NCBI GenBank assembly: GCA_039819095.1
Contig: JBCBSP010000003.1
Location: 62,001-126,000, forward strand
Direction of reading: 5' to 3'
Length of the DNA: 64,000 bases
DNA from: JBCBSP01 sp039819095
GTDB taxonomy: Bacteria; Pseudomonadota; Alphaproteobacteria; Caulobacterales; Maricaulaceae
In this document: piece after piece, positions 50,483 through 59,959 of the stretch
Position numbering within the stretch: position 1 is the first letter of the stretch
How the letters are laid out: every line of letters starts with the position of its first letter
Program-made: the position numbers and the translations under genes
The notes under the pieces: model-generated
Seen by the model: the letters and a program-made list of their open reading frames with translations, nothing else
Told to the model about the DNA's origin: nothing
Database searches by the model: none

Positions 50483-51808
50483 CTAACCCGGCGTCGTCTG
50501 CACGCGATTCTCACCGCCGAGCGCCAGCGCTTCGCCGGCGAGATAGAGCGAGCCGCAGATGAGGATGCGCGGCGCGTCATAGTCTTCGCAGGCGTCGTGG
50601 ATGGCCTCGATGAGGCCGGCGGAAGTCTGGGCCGGGATGTCGGCGGCGCGCGCCGCATCGGCGACTTGCTGGGCCGGCTGGGCGCCTTCGCGCCCGCTGG
50701 AGAAACCGACCGCGATGACGCGCGCGGCCAGGCCTGAAAAGAACTCGAAATAGGCTTTGGCGTCCTTGTTGATCGAGAAGCCGGCGATCAGGACGAGCGG
50801 GCGGGTGTCGCGCGCCTCCATCTCGCCCAGCGTGGAGGCGAGCGCCTCGGCCGCGCCGGGATTATGCCCGCCATCAAGCCAGAGCGCGGCGTCGTTCGCG
50901 TTCGCCGCCTCATAGAGCGGCCCTGACGTCAGGCGTTGAAGCCGGCCCGGCCAGCGGGCGGCGGCGAGACCGGCCCGGCAGGCCGGCTCCGACAGCCCGA
51001 GCTGGCGCGCCGCGGCCACCGCGACGGCGGCGTTCTTCACCTGGTGAGCGCCGGGCAGGGCCGGCGCCGGCAGATCCCAGAGCAGGCCTTCAGCCTCAAA
51101 CACCAGCCGGTCATGTTCCAGATAGGCGTGAAAATCCCGATCCCAGAGCGTCAGCGGCGCGCGCAGCTTGGCCGCCTGCCGGTCGATCACGTTGAGCGCT
51201 TCAGGCGCCTGAGGCCCGATAATGGCCGGGCGGCGAGCTTTGAGAATACCCGCCTTCTCAAACGCGATCGCTTCGATCGTGTCGCCCAGAAAGGCCTGAT
51301 GATCGAGGCTGACCGGGGTGATGATGGTCAGCTCCGGTTCAGCCAGCACGTTGGTGGCGTCCACCCGTCCGCCAAGCCCCGTTTCCAGGATCAGCCGGTC
51401 TGCGGGCGTTTCAGCAAACAGGAGAAAAGCGGCGGCGGTCGTGATTTCAAAAAAGGTGATCTCAGCCTCGCCATTCGCCGCTTCGCAGCGGGCGAAGGCG
51501 CCTTCCAGACGCGCATCGTCCACCATCTCGCCGGCCAGAGTGATGCGCTCATTGAAGCGCACCAGATGCGGCGAAGTGTAGACATGCACGCGCTCGCCAG
51601 CCGCCTCGCAGGTCGCCTTCAGGAAAGCCGCAGTTGAGCCTTTGCCGTTTGTCCCGGCAATGTGCACGACCGGCGGCAGGCGGTCCTGAGGCCGGTCCAG
51701 CGCCTCAAGCAGGCGCTCGACCCGGTCCAGCGACAGATCGATGGATTTGGGGTGAAAGCGGGACAGGCGCGCCAGCGCGGCGTCGATGCTCTCGGGACGT
51801 TGGTTCAT
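50483..51808 (-). CDS. folC: Bifunctional folylpolyglutamate synthase / dihydrofolate synthase
   Basis: This 441-residue Mur-ligase-type enzyme adds glutamate to dihydropteroate and to folates with ATP. The P-loop GTNGKGST is near residue 52, the family stretch TSPHLVRFNERI near 78-89, and LDGGHNPGAAEAL near 315 marks the C-terminal domain. It is the last gene of the alphaproteobacterial trpFBA-accD-folC string and lies 178 bp after accD. The ribosome site before ATG 51808 is weak. Confidence 0.94.
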   Translation of the reverse strand: MNQRPESIDAALARLSRFHPKSIDLSLDRVERLLEALDRPQDRLPPVVHIAGTNGKGSTAAFLKATCEAAGERVHVYTSPHLVRFNERITLAGEMVDDARLEGAFARCEAANGEAEITFFEITTAAAFLLFAETPADRLILETGLGGRVDATNVLAEPELTIITPVSLDHQAFLGDTIEAIAFEKAGILKARRPAIIGPQAPEALNVIDRQAAKLRAPLTLWDRDFHAYLEHDRLVFEAEGLLWDLPAPALPGAHQVKNAAVAVAAARQLGLSEPACRAGLAAARWPGRLQRLTSGPLYEAANANDAALWLDGGHNPGAAEALASTLGEMEARDTRPLVLIAGFSINKDAKAYFEFFSGLAARVIAVGFSSGREGAQPAQQVADAARAADIPAQTSAGLIEAIHDACEDYDAPRILICGSLYLAGEALALGGENRVQTTPG

Positions 51809-51901
51809 GGCGGGGGTCTCTTGCGCATGTTCGGTCCCGTCGCCCGCTCCCGGGCTGTTCAGGTGCTGGCTCTATCGCTGAACCATCGCCAACGCCACTC
51901 A

Positions 51902-51937
51902 CTCCCCTCACGGGGGAGGGAAGCCGGGTTCGGCTTT
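51902..51937. repeat. Intergenic double hairpin between accD and folC
   Basis: CTCCCC at 51902-51907 pairs with GGGGAG at 51913-51918, and AAGCCG at 51921-51926 pairs with CGGCTT at 51931-51936. The first resembles the palindromes at 15281 and 45158. No T tract follows on the reverse strand, so it is a poor terminator; accD-folC read-through is likely. Confidence 0.45.
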
Positions 51938-51986
51938 CGTCAATCCCAGCATGTTCTGTCCGCGCCTGCGAAGCCGGAGAGAACCG

Positions 51987-52871
51987 CTATTCTCCCACCG
52001 GCTCGGCAGGCGCGGCGAGATTGCCCGCCGGGCGCTTCAGCATGAGGCGTAGCAGATTACCGATGACGCGCGGCAGATCCTTGCGATGGACCACCTTGTC
52101 CACCATGCCCTTGTCGAGCAGGTATTCAGACCGCTGGAAGCCCTCAGGCAGTTTTTCACGGATCGTCTGTTCGATCACGCGCGGCCCGGCGAAGCCGATC
52201 AGCGCGCCGGGTTCAGCCAGATGCACATCGCCCAGCATGGCGTAGGAGGCCGTCACCCCGCCCGTGGTCGGGTCGGCCAGCACGACGAGATAAGGCAGGC
52301 CCGCATCGCGCATCATCTGCACCGCCAGCGTGGTGCGCGGCATCTGCATGAGCGACAGCGCGCCCTCCTGCATCCGCGCTCCGCCGGCGGCGGTGATCAT
52401 GACCAGCGGCGTGCGCTTCTCAACGGCGGTCTCGGCGGCCTTGATGAAGGCTTCGCCCGCGCCCATGCCCAGCGATCCGCCCATGAAGGCGAAGTCCTGA
52501 ACGATGACGGTGGTCTCCACGCCCTGAATGCGCCCCACTGCGATCGCCATGGCGTCGTCGCGCCCGGTCTTCTTGCGCGCGGCGGAAAGCCGGCTGGAAT
52601 AGGGCTTGTCGTCCTTGAACTTCAGCGGATCCTTGGCGACTTCAGGAATCTCGACCTCGGCCCAGTCCGCATCGAAGGTGAAGCGGAAGCGTTCCGCCGG
52701 ACCGATGCGCATGTGGTGGCCGGCGGGCGTCACATAGAGCCCGGCCTCAAGATCCTTGTGAAAGACCATCTCCCCCGAGATCGGGCATTTGGTCCACAGA
52801 TTCTCAGGCGTGTCCCGCTTGTCGAACATTTTCGAGATGCCGGGCGGGGTGAGTTTCGATAACCAGTTCAT
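51987..52871 (-). CDS. accD: Acetyl-CoA carboxylase carboxyltransferase subunit beta
   Basis: This 294-residue subunit works with AccA to carboxylate acetyl-CoA to malonyl-CoA, the first step of fatty-acid synthesis. The crotonase-like body has GRIQGVETTVIVQDFAFMGG and the ITAAGGARMQEG oxyanion loop near residue 160. The N-terminal zinc ribbon has lost most of its cysteines: WTKCPISGEM and VTPAGHHM keep only one of the four. The rest of the domain, including LEAGLYV, aligns normally, and other alphaproteobacterial AccD proteins share the loss as I recall. It lies 48 bp after trpA. Confidence 0.95.
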   Translation of the reverse strand: MNWLSKLTPPGISKMFDKRDTPENLWTKCPISGEMVFHKDLEAGLYVTPAGHHMRIGPAERFRFTFDADWAEVEIPEVAKDPLKFKDDKPYSSRLSAARKKTGRDDAMAIAVGRIQGVETTVIVQDFAFMGGSLGMGAGEAFIKAAETAVEKRTPLVMITAAGGARMQEGALSLMQMPRTTLAVQMMRDAGLPYLVVLADPTTGGVTASYAMLGDVHLAEPGALIGFAGPRVIEQTIREKLPEGFQRSEYLLDKGMVDKVVHRKDLPRVIGNLLRLMLKRPAGNLAAPAEPVGE

Positions 52872-52919
52872 GGGTGTGTTCTACCCTCTTGTGAGCGACG
52901 CGTCAGGCGCCGGCGCCAG

Positions 52920-53723
52920 TCAGGCGTTTTTCTCGCGTGCCGCGTGCGTCGCCTCGACCAGCGTCCGGGTCAGATGCAAGGCCTGGTCCGGCCCGCCGCG
53001 ATCGAGCGCATCCACGATCGCCGACCCCACCACGACCGCATCGGCGTCGCGGGCGATCTCAGCGGCGCGCTCTGCGGTTTTCACGCCGAAACCGACCGCG
53101 ACGGGCAGGCCCGAAGCGGCTTTCACGCGGGCGACCGCACCCGCGACCGCTCCGCTCTCGCCGGCCCTGGCGCCCGTCACCCCGGTGGTGGAGACGTAGT
53201 AGACAAAGCCGGACGTGTTTTCGACCACGGTCTTCAAACGCTCATCATCTGTGGTCGGCGTGGCCAGGCGTATGAGCGAGAGGCCGTGCTCATCCAGAGC
53301 AGTGCGGAACTCTTCATCCTCTTCCGGCGGAAGGTCGACGCAGATCACCCCGTCCGCGCCGGCTTTGGCCGCATCGGTACAGAAGCGCGCATAGCCATAG
53401 GCGAAGAACGGATTGGCGTAGCCCATCACCACGACGGGCGTCTCAGCGTTCGTCCCACGAAAGCGTCTGATCAGATCGAGCACGCCTTTCAGCGTCATCC
53501 CGCCGTCCAGCGCGCGCAGCGCGGCGCGCTGAATGACCGGCCCGTCGGCCATCGGATCGGTGAAGGGCGCACCCAGCTCAATGACATCCGCACCCGCTTC
53601 GGCGAGGCCCTGCATGACTTTGAGCGTTGTGTCCGCGTGCGGATCGCCCGCCATGACATAGGCGACGAAACCGGCGCGATTTTCAGCGGCGAGGCGGGCG
53701 AAGCTCGAGGAGAGGCGGGTCAA
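52920..53723 (-). CDS. trpA: Tryptophan synthase alpha subunit, TTG start
   Basis: This 267-residue TIM barrel cleaves indole-3-glycerol phosphate to indole, which passes to TrpB. The catalytic glutamate and aspartate lie in VIELGAPFTDPMADGP near residue 47 and VDLPPEED near 132, and the phosphate-binding loops GFGVKT and VVGSAIVD are present. The start is a TTG whose last two bases overlap the trpB stop (TTGA), with GGGAG upstream; the frame before it is only trpB in another phase. This gives the normal family length and tight coupling to trpB. Confidence 0.93.
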   Translation of the reverse strand: MTRLSSSFARLAAENRAGFVAYVMAGDPHADTTLKVMQGLAEAGADVIELGAPFTDPMADGPVIQRAALRALDGGMTLKGVLDLIRRFRGTNAETPVVVMGYANPFFAYGYARFCTDAAKAGADGVICVDLPPEEDEEFRTALDEHGLSLIRLATPTTDDERLKTVVENTSGFVYYVSTTGVTGARAGESGAVAGAVARVKAASGLPVAVGFGVKTAERAAEIARDADAVVVGSAIVDALDRGGPDQALHLTRTLVEATHAAREKNA

Positions 53724-54931
53724 AGCTCCACTCCCAGATGCCCGGCGACCGCGAACACGTCCTTGTCGCCGCGTCCGCACATATTCATCAGGATGACGCC
53801 TTCAGGGCCGAGCTCTTTGGCCAGATCGCGCACGCGAGCGAGCGCATGGGCCGGTTCCAGCGCCGGGATGATGCCTTCAAGCTTTGAGCAGAGCTGGAAC
53901 ATGTCCAGCGCCTCCTCGTCGGTCGCGTGGCGGTATTCGGCGCGTCCGACATCGTGGAGAAAAGCATGCTCCGGCCCGATGCCGGGATAGTCGAGCCCGG
54001 CGGAGATGGAGTGGCCTTCGGTGATCTGGCCGTCCTCGTCCTGCAACAGATAGGTCTTGTTGCCGTGCAGTATGCCCGGCCGACCGCCATTCAGGCTGGC
54101 GGCGTGATCGGGCGTATCCACGCCTTTGCCGGCGGCCTCCACCCCGATGAGGCGCACATCCTCGTCTTCCAGGAAGGGATAAAACAGGCCCATCGCGTTC
54201 GAGCCGCCGCCGATGCAGGCGACCGCGGCGTCAGGCAGTCGCCCGATCCGCTCAAGCATCTGGGCGCGCGCCTCGCGACCGATCACGCTCTGAAAATCGC
54301 GCACCATCATCGGATAGGGGTGCGGACCGGCGACCGTGCCGATGACGTAGAACGTGTCTTCGGGATAGGTCACCCAGTCGCGAAGCGCCTCATTCATCGC
54401 GTCCTTCAGCGTGCCGCGCCCGGAGGTGACGGCGTGCACCTTCGCGCCCAGGAGCTTCATGCGGAACACGTTCGGCTTCTGGCGCTCCACATCGGTGGCG
54501 CCCATAAAAACCTCGCACGGCAATCCGAAGCGGGCGGCGACCGTGGCGGTCGCGACGCCATGCTGACCGGCGCCGGTTTCAGCGATGATGCGGGTCTTGC
54601 CCATGCGCTTGGCGAGCAGGGCTTGCCCTAAGCAGTTATTGATCTTGTGCGCGCCGGTATGATTGAGCTCATCGCGTTTCAGCCAGACCTGCGCCCCGCC
54701 GAAGCCCTCAGTCAGGCGTTCGGCAAAGTAGAGCGGGCTGGGACGACCGACGAAATCGCGGCTGAACTCGTCGAACTCGGCGATGAAGTCCGCATCATCC
54801 TTGAAGCGCGCATAGGCCTCTTCCAGCGCCAGAATGTTCGGCATCAGGGTTTCGGCGACATAGCGTCCGCCAAACTCGCCAAACCGGCCAAGCGCGTCGG
54901 GGTAGTTGGAGAAGGCGTTGGGCTGGGTCAT
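53720..54931 (-). CDS. trpB: Tryptophan synthase beta subunit
   Basis: This 403-residue pyridoxal-phosphate enzyme joins indole and serine to make tryptophan. The cofactor lysine lies in NHTGAHKINN near residue 92, and the phosphate loop GGGSNAMG is near 235. The N-terminus FGEFGGRYVAETLMP is highly typical. The ATG at 54931 gives the usual start (MTQPNAF); an ATG at 54955 is also possible. It lies 78 bp after trpF and is coupled to trpA. Confidence 0.95.
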   Translation of the reverse strand: MTQPNAFSNYPDALGRFGEFGGRYVAETLMPNILALEEAYARFKDDADFIAEFDEFSRDFVGRPSPLYFAERLTEGFGGAQVWLKRDELNHTGAHKINNCLGQALLAKRMGKTRIIAETGAGQHGVATATVAARFGLPCEVFMGATDVERQKPNVFRMKLLGAKVHAVTSGRGTLKDAMNEALRDWVTYPEDTFYVIGTVAGPHPYPMMVRDFQSVIGREARAQMLERIGRLPDAAVACIGGGSNAMGLFYPFLEDEDVRLIGVEAAGKGVDTPDHAASLNGGRPGILHGNKTYLLQDEDGQITEGHSISAGLDYPGIGPEHAFLHDVGRAEYRHATDEEALDMFQLCSKLEGIIPALEPAHALARVRDLAKELGPEGVILMNMCGRGDKDVFAVAGHLGVEL

Positions 54932-55009
54932 GGCTGTGTCTTCACTGGCTGACATCCCGGCGCAAGGCGGGCGGCACAAACAAGCGGCTGCGCCGCGATG
55001 ATGCAAGCC

Positions 55010-55642
55010 TCACGCGCCTTTCGCTGCAGTGATGAAGCTGGCGATCTTGCCCAGATCTTTCACGCCGGGTGAGGATTCCACACCCGAGGCGACATCGACC
55101 GCCTTCGCCCCGCTGGCCGCGATGGCCTCCGCGACGGTTTCCGGGGTCAGCCCGCCGGCCAGAAGATAGGGCCCGGCATGGTCTTTCAGGATCGCGTAGT
55201 CATAAACGAGCCCCAGCCCGCCCGGTCTGTCAGCGCCGGCCGGAGGCTTGGCGTCGAACACCATGGCGTCCACCTCGCCGGCATAGGGTTCAGCCGCCGC
55301 CGGATCCGCCGCCGTGCTGACCCCCCAGGCCTTCCACACGCCATGCTCGGCATAGGCGCGCGCATCCCGGCAGCGCCAGAGGCTTTCTTGACCGTGAAGC
55401 TGGATGATGTCCGGGCGCATATGGCGCGCCACCTCGCCCAGCAGCGTCTCTGACGGATCGACCAGAACCGCAACCGACTTCGCCCCGGACTTGCGCGCGG
55501 CGAGCGCGCCGGCCTGTTGCGGGCTGACGGCGCGCGGGCTCTTCGCAAAGATGATGAAGCCGAGATAATCCGCGCCGGCTTCAACCGCCGCATCAACGGC
55601 GTCGGCTGCCCTCAGGCCGCAGATTTTCACTTTCACGCTCAT
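55010..55642 (-). CDS. trpF: Phosphoribosylanthranilate isomerase
   Basis: This 210-residue TIM barrel converts phosphoribosylanthranilate to its deoxyribulose form in tryptophan synthesis. The catalytic cysteine lies in VKICGLR at residues 4-10 and the general acid in the VFDAKPP region near 129. LLAGGLTPETV and VDVASGVESSPGVKD are the phosphate-binding loops. It heads the trpFBA-accD-folC series. Confidence 0.94.
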   Translation of the reverse strand: MSVKVKICGLRAADAVDAAVEAGADYLGFIIFAKSPRAVSPQQAGALAARKSGAKSVAVLVDPSETLLGEVARHMRPDIIQLHGQESLWRCRDARAYAEHGVWKAWGVSTAADPAAAEPYAGEVDAMVFDAKPPAGADRPGGLGLVYDYAILKDHAGPYLLAGGLTPETVAEAIAASGAKAVDVASGVESSPGVKDLGKIASFITAAKGA

Positions 55643-55705
55643 AGGACGGCGAAATAGCCCAGGCGCGCACCGACGGCCACCGCCCTATGGCGTGAAGATC
55701 GGACT

Positions 55706-56122
55706 TTATGTCTGCTTGGCGAGGAGGTCGCGGATTTCCTCAAGCAGTTCTTCGTTCTTCGGCTTGGCCGGCGGCGCGGCTTCTTCTTCCTGCTTTTTCT
55801 CCATCGAATTGATGCCCTTGATGAGGAAGAAGAGGGCGAGCGCAACGATGAGGAAGCTGATCACCGCGTTGATGAAGAGGCCATAATTGATCGTGGCCGC
55901 ACCCGCCTCCTGGGCGATGGCGAGCGAGTCATAATCCTGCCCGTCCAGCGAGATGAAGAGCTGGCTGAAATCCACCCCGCCCAGCAGAAGCCCGACCGGC
56001 GGCATGAGGACATCGTCCACGAGCGATTTGACGATGGTGGAGAACGCCCCGCCCAGAATGAAGCCGACCGCGAGATCGACCACATTGCCGCGCATGGCGA
56101 ATTTCTTGAATTCAGAAAGCAT
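55706..56122 (-). CDS. mscL: Large-conductance mechanosensitive channel MscL
   Basis: This 138-residue inner-membrane channel opens under hypo-osmotic stress. FKKFAMRGNVVDLAVGFILGG is the N-terminal helix and the pore-lining first span; the second span is near residues 78-100 (LFINAVISFLIVALALFFLI is split over it). The charged C-terminal bundle follows. Length and order match the family. The gene stands between trpF and ihfB on the same strand with its own gaps of 63 and 82 bp. Confidence 0.94.
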   Translation of the reverse strand: MLSEFKKFAMRGNVVDLAVGFILGGAFSTIVKSLVDDVLMPPVGLLLGGVDFSQLFISLDGQDYDSLAIAQEAGAATINYGLFINAVISFLIVALALFFLIKGINSMEKKQEEEAAPPAKPKNEELLEEIRDLLAKQT

Positions 56123-56204
56123 GTTGAACCCCCTGTAGCCTTGGTTAACAAGAACCGACGCTAGGCGGATTCAAACAGCCCGTCGAGCAGAATGGCGACC
56201 AGGC

Positions 56205-56489
56205 CTAACCCTTGCCGTCGACCCGCTCGCGCAGCTCTTTGCCGGTCTTGAAGAAGGGTACGTGCTTTTCCTTGACCGAGACCGGTGCGCCGGTGCGCGG
56301 ATTGCGGCCCTGGCGCGGCGGGCGATTGCGGACCGAGAAGGCGCCGAAGCCGCGAAGCTCGACCCGATCGCCGCGCTTAAGCGCTTCAGCGATCTCTTCC
56401 AACACGGTGTTCACCACACGCTCCACATCACGCTGGTAAAGATGCGGATTGGCTTCAGCCAGTTTTTCGATCAGTTCGGATTTGATCAT
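56205..56489 (-). CDS. ihfB: Integration host factor beta subunit
   Basis: This 94-residue HU/IHF-type protein binds and bends DNA as a heterodimer with IhfA. MIKSELIEKLAEANPHL at the N-terminus, the central VELRGFGAFSVRNRPPRQGR and NPRTGAPV with the intercalating proline of the beta arm are diagnostic. It lies after rpsA, an order conserved from E. coli to alphaproteobacteria, but a terminator separates them. Confidence 0.95.
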   Translation of the reverse strand: MIKSELIEKLAEANPHLYQRDVERVVNTVLEEIAEALKRGDRVELRGFGAFSVRNRPPRQGRNPRTGAPVSVKEKHVPFFKTGKELRERVDGKG

Positions 56490-56568
56490 GAGGGAACCCC
56501 AAAAAAAGCAGGCGTTAACCTTAGGTAACCGGGCGCCGCGCCGTCAATCGGAATGGCCGGATACGGTT

Positions 56569-56603
56569 AAAAAAATACGGGCCGGAGCCAAGGCTCCGAC
56601 CCG
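56569..56603 (-). terminator. Intrinsic terminator of rpsA
   Basis: On the reverse strand a stem with arms at 56592-56603 and 56578-56589 (11 of 12 pairs, one A/C mismatch) is followed by TATTTTTTT. It begins 27 bp after the rpsA stop and separates rpsA from ihfB. Confidence 0.9.
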
Positions 56604-56629
56604 CATTATCACAAATGGCGCACCATTCC

Positions 56630-58339
56630 TTACGATTTGTCGTCGTCGGACTGCTCCTTGAGCGCCGCGCCGAGAATATCGCCGAGTGAGGCGCCGGCGT
56701 CGGAAGAGCCATACTGTTCGACGGCCTCCTTCTCTTCAGCCAGCTGCAGCGCCTTGATCGACACCGAGATGCGGCGGGCCGCCTTGTCGATATTGGTGAC
56801 GCGCGCATCCAGCTTGTCGCCGACGGAGAAGCGTTCAGGACGCTGCTCGTCGCGATCGCGAGACAGGTCAGATTTGCGGATAAAGGCTTTCATCTGCGCT
56901 TCTTCGCCAATCGCCACCTCGATGCCGCCGGACGCGATTTCGGTCACGGTGCAGGTCACGGTCTGACCACGCTTCAGGCCATCGCCATCGGTCATCGGGT
57001 CGGAGCCGAGTTGCTTGACGCCAAGCGAGACGCGCTCCTTGTCGACGTCCACGTCCAGCACCTTGGCGCGCACGCGGTCGCCCTTGGTGTAGTCCTGAAT
57101 GGCTTCCTCGCCGGACCGGTCCCAATCGAGATCGGACAGGTGGACCATGCCGTCGATTTCATCGTCCACGCCGATGAACAGACCGAATTCGGTGATGTTC
57201 TTGACCTCGCCCTCGACCTCGGAGCCCACCGGATGGGCTTCGGCGAACAGCTCCCACGGATTGCGCTGGGTCTGCTTGATGCCGAGCGAGATGCGGCGCT
57301 TGTCGGAATCCACGTCCAGCACCATCACGTCCACCTCCTGGGAGGTGGAGACGATCTTGCCCGGGTGGACCGACTTCTTCGTCCAGCTCATCTCCGAGAC
57401 GTGGACCAGGCCTTCAACGCCCGGCTCCAGCTCAACGAAAGCGCCGTACTCGGCGATATTGGTCACGCGGCCCTTGAAGGTCGCGTCCACCGGGTATTTG
57501 GCGATCACGCCATCCCACGGGTCGGACTGCAGCTGCTTCATGCCAAGCGAGATGCGCTGGGTTTCCTTGTTGATCTTGACGATCTGGACCTGAAGCGTCT
57601 GGCCGACCTCGACCACTTCGCTCGGGTGGCCGACACGGCTCCAGCTCATGTCGGTGACGTGCAACAGGCCATCAATGCCGCCCAGATCCACGAAGGCGCC
57701 GTAATCGGTGATGTTCTTCACCACGCCTTCGCGCACTTCGCCTTCAGCCAGCTGGCCGACCAGCTCGGCGCGCTGTTCAGCGCGGGACTCTTCCAGCACG
57801 GCGCGGCGCGAGACCACGATATTGCCGCGCGGACGGTCCATTTTCAGGATGGCGAAGGGCTGTTCCTTGTTCATCAGCGGACCGACATCGCGCACCGGGC
57901 GGATATCGACCTGAGAGCCCGGCAGGAAGGCCGAGGCGCCGCCCAGATCCACCGTGAAGCCGCCCTTGACCCGGCCGACAATGGCGCCGGTGACCGGTTC
58001 TTTCTTGGCGAACATCTGCTCCAGGCGATCCCAGGCCTCTTCGCGGCGCGCCTTGTCGCGCGAGAGGACCGCTTCGCCGAGCGCGTTCTCGATACGCTCA
58101 AGATAAACTTCAACCTCGTCGCCAGCCTTCGGCGCTTCGGAGCCCGGGCCGGTGAACTCGCGCAGGGCGATGCGGCCTTCGGTTTTCAGACCGACATCGA
58201 TGACCACAAGGTCGTTCTCAACGGCGGTGACGGTGCCTTTGACGACGCTGCCTTCGGCCAGATCATGGCTGGCGAAGCTGGCGGCGAGCATCTCGGCGAA
58301 TTCGTTCTGGCTCGGGTTGGCGGAAATGGTTTCAGACAT
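56630..58339 (-). CDS. rpsA: 30S ribosomal protein S1
   Basis: This 569-residue RNA-binding protein helps the 30S subunit engage mRNAs. Six S1 OB-fold repeats can be followed, each starting with a G-x-V-x-G phrase: GSVVKGTVTAVENDLVVIDV, TGAIVGRVKGGFTVDL, EGVVKNITDYGAFVDLGG, KGRVTNIAEYGAFVEL, EGEVKNITEFGLFIG and the last near TCTVTEIASGGIEVAI. The ATG at 58339 follows GGAG by 12 bases; the frame runs on upstream but is not S1-like. The 273 bp between it and aroA lack a gene; cmk, which commonly sits there, is missing. Confidence 0.95.
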   Translation of the reverse strand: MSETISANPSQNEFAEMLAASFASHDLAEGSVVKGTVTAVENDLVVIDVGLKTEGRIALREFTGPGSEAPKAGDEVEVYLERIENALGEAVLSRDKARREEAWDRLEQMFAKKEPVTGAIVGRVKGGFTVDLGGASAFLPGSQVDIRPVRDVGPLMNKEQPFAILKMDRPRGNIVVSRRAVLEESRAEQRAELVGQLAEGEVREGVVKNITDYGAFVDLGGIDGLLHVTDMSWSRVGHPSEVVEVGQTLQVQIVKINKETQRISLGMKQLQSDPWDGVIAKYPVDATFKGRVTNIAEYGAFVELEPGVEGLVHVSEMSWTKKSVHPGKIVSTSQEVDVMVLDVDSDKRRISLGIKQTQRNPWELFAEAHPVGSEVEGEVKNITEFGLFIGVDDEIDGMVHLSDLDWDRSGEEAIQDYTKGDRVRAKVLDVDVDKERVSLGVKQLGSDPMTDGDGLKRGQTVTCTVTEIASGGIEVAIGEEAQMKAFIRKSDLSRDRDEQRPERFSVGDKLDARVTNIDKAARRISVSIKALQLAEEKEAVEQYGSSDAGASLGDILGAALKEQSDDDKS

Positions 58340-58612
58340 GCTTGAGGTTGGCTCCAGGAGGATGCGTTCAGATTCCGGCCGGCCGGTTGTATCCGGCGGT
58401 CTTGCCGCGCGCGGCGAAGGGTTCACAGTCGTTTCATGCGCCGCGAGCGGCCGGAATGTTTCAAAATCGAATGACGTCGACAGAATGCGAATGCGTCCTG
58501 CAACGCCGGCTCATGCGTCCAGGTCAAGACCGCTTGATCTTAACGAAGGCGCGCGCGGCCTTACACCATCAGGCTTTCAGCGGCAAGGGTTCAGCGGAGT
58601 CGCACGCCTGGC

Positions 58613-59959
58613 TCAAACCGGTCCGATGACCGCCCCAAGGGCGGCGAGGTCGTCCAGAAACGCCGGGTAGCTGGTGGCGATCATTGATACGTCATCCACG
58701 GCCATGCCGTCCCTGGCGCCCAGCCCGAGGATCAGCCCGGACATGGCCAGGCGATGATCGTGACGGGTGGCGACGAGGCCGCCGCCTTCAACACCGCCCG
58801 GACCGCGCCCGTGCACGACCAGACCATCCGGCGCCAGCTCCACGCCGACGCCCGCCGCTTCAAGCAGGGCGGCGGAGGCCGCCAGGCGATCGCTTTCCTT
58901 GGCGCGCAATTCTTCAAGACCGCGCATGCGCGTTTCGCCATCGGCAAAGGCCGCAGCCACGCACAGGATCGGGTATTCATCGATCATGGACGGGGCGCGC
59001 TCGGCTGGGACCTCAACGTTCTTGAGCGTGCTGCTGCGCGCGGTGATGTCCACCAGGGGCTCGCCACAGCGCTCGCCGGCCGGCGAAAAGGTCAGATCAG
59101 CACCCATCTCCTGCAGGGTTTGGTACAGACCGAACCGGGCCGGGTTGGTCATGACCCCGGTCAGCGTGACCTCGCTGTCAGGACAGATCAGCGCAGCGAT
59201 AACGGCGAAGGCCGCCGAGGACGGGTCGCCGGGCGCGCTGATATCCGCGCCATGCAGCCTCGCCGGGCCCTTGATGCGGGCGATGAGACCGGTCCCGTCG
59301 CGCTCCACGCTCAGCTCAGCGCCGAAAAGCGGCGCCATGGTCTCGGTGTGGCCGCGCGTGGCGCGCGGCTCGATCACGCAGGTCTCGCCATCCGCGCCGA
59401 GCCCCGCCAGAAGCACCGCGCTCTTCACCTGAGCCGACGCCATGGGCGGCTGATAGGTGATCGCAGACAGCGGGGCGCGGCCCGTCAGCATCACCGGCAG
59501 GCGTCCGCCCGGCTGCGCATCCGCCTGCACGCCCATCTGGCGCAACGGGGTGAGAATGCGTTCCATCGGACGGCTGGACAGGCTCTGGTCGCCGACAAAG
59601 CGCGCGGTCAGGTCAAAGCGCGCAGCCGCGCCCATGAGCAGGCGCACGCCGGTTCCTGAATTGCCGAGATCAAGCGGCGAATCCGGGCTGGACCAGGCGC
59701 CGCCTGAATTGACAATCCAGCTGCCGGGCCCGGCGCGCTCCACATACGCGCCGAGTTTTTGAACCGCGCCGGCGGTCGCCAGAACATCGGCGCTGTCCAG
59801 CAGATTATCGAGCCGGCTTCGCCCCTCAGCCAGGGCCGACAGGATCAGTGCGCGATGGGAAATCGACTTGTCCGGCGATGTGTTAAGGCGTCCGCGCAGA
59901 CCCGATGCCGGGCGGGCGCGGCGCGGGCCGTGCAGGTCCGAAATGTCGGGCGTCGTCAT
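58613..59959 (-). CDS. aroA: 3-phosphoshikimate 1-carboxyvinyltransferase (EPSP synthase)
   Basis: This 448-residue shikimate-pathway enzyme transfers the enolpyruvyl group of PEP to shikimate 3-phosphate. The substrate-binding PDKSISHRAL is near residue 32, LDLGNSGTGVRLLMGAA near 100 is the second signature (LGNSGT, rather than the class I LGNAGT, points to the class II type), and LRAKESDRLAA near 355 is the third. The ATG at 59959 has AGGAAA nine bases upstream. It diverges from the TIGR02300 gene. Confidence 0.95.
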   Translation of the reverse strand: MTTPDISDLHGPRRARPASGLRGRLNTSPDKSISHRALILSALAEGRSRLDNLLDSADVLATAGAVQKLGAYVERAGPGSWIVNSGGAWSSPDSPLDLGNSGTGVRLLMGAAARFDLTARFVGDQSLSSRPMERILTPLRQMGVQADAQPGGRLPVMLTGRAPLSAITYQPPMASAQVKSAVLLAGLGADGETCVIEPRATRGHTETMAPLFGAELSVERDGTGLIARIKGPARLHGADISAPGDPSSAAFAVIAALICPDSEVTLTGVMTNPARFGLYQTLQEMGADLTFSPAGERCGEPLVDITARSSTLKNVEVPAERAPSMIDEYPILCVAAAFADGETRMRGLEELRAKESDRLAASAALLEAAGVGVELAPDGLVVHGRGPGGVEGGGLVATRHDHRLAMSGLILGLGARDGMAVDDVSMIATSYPAFLDDLAALGAVIGPV

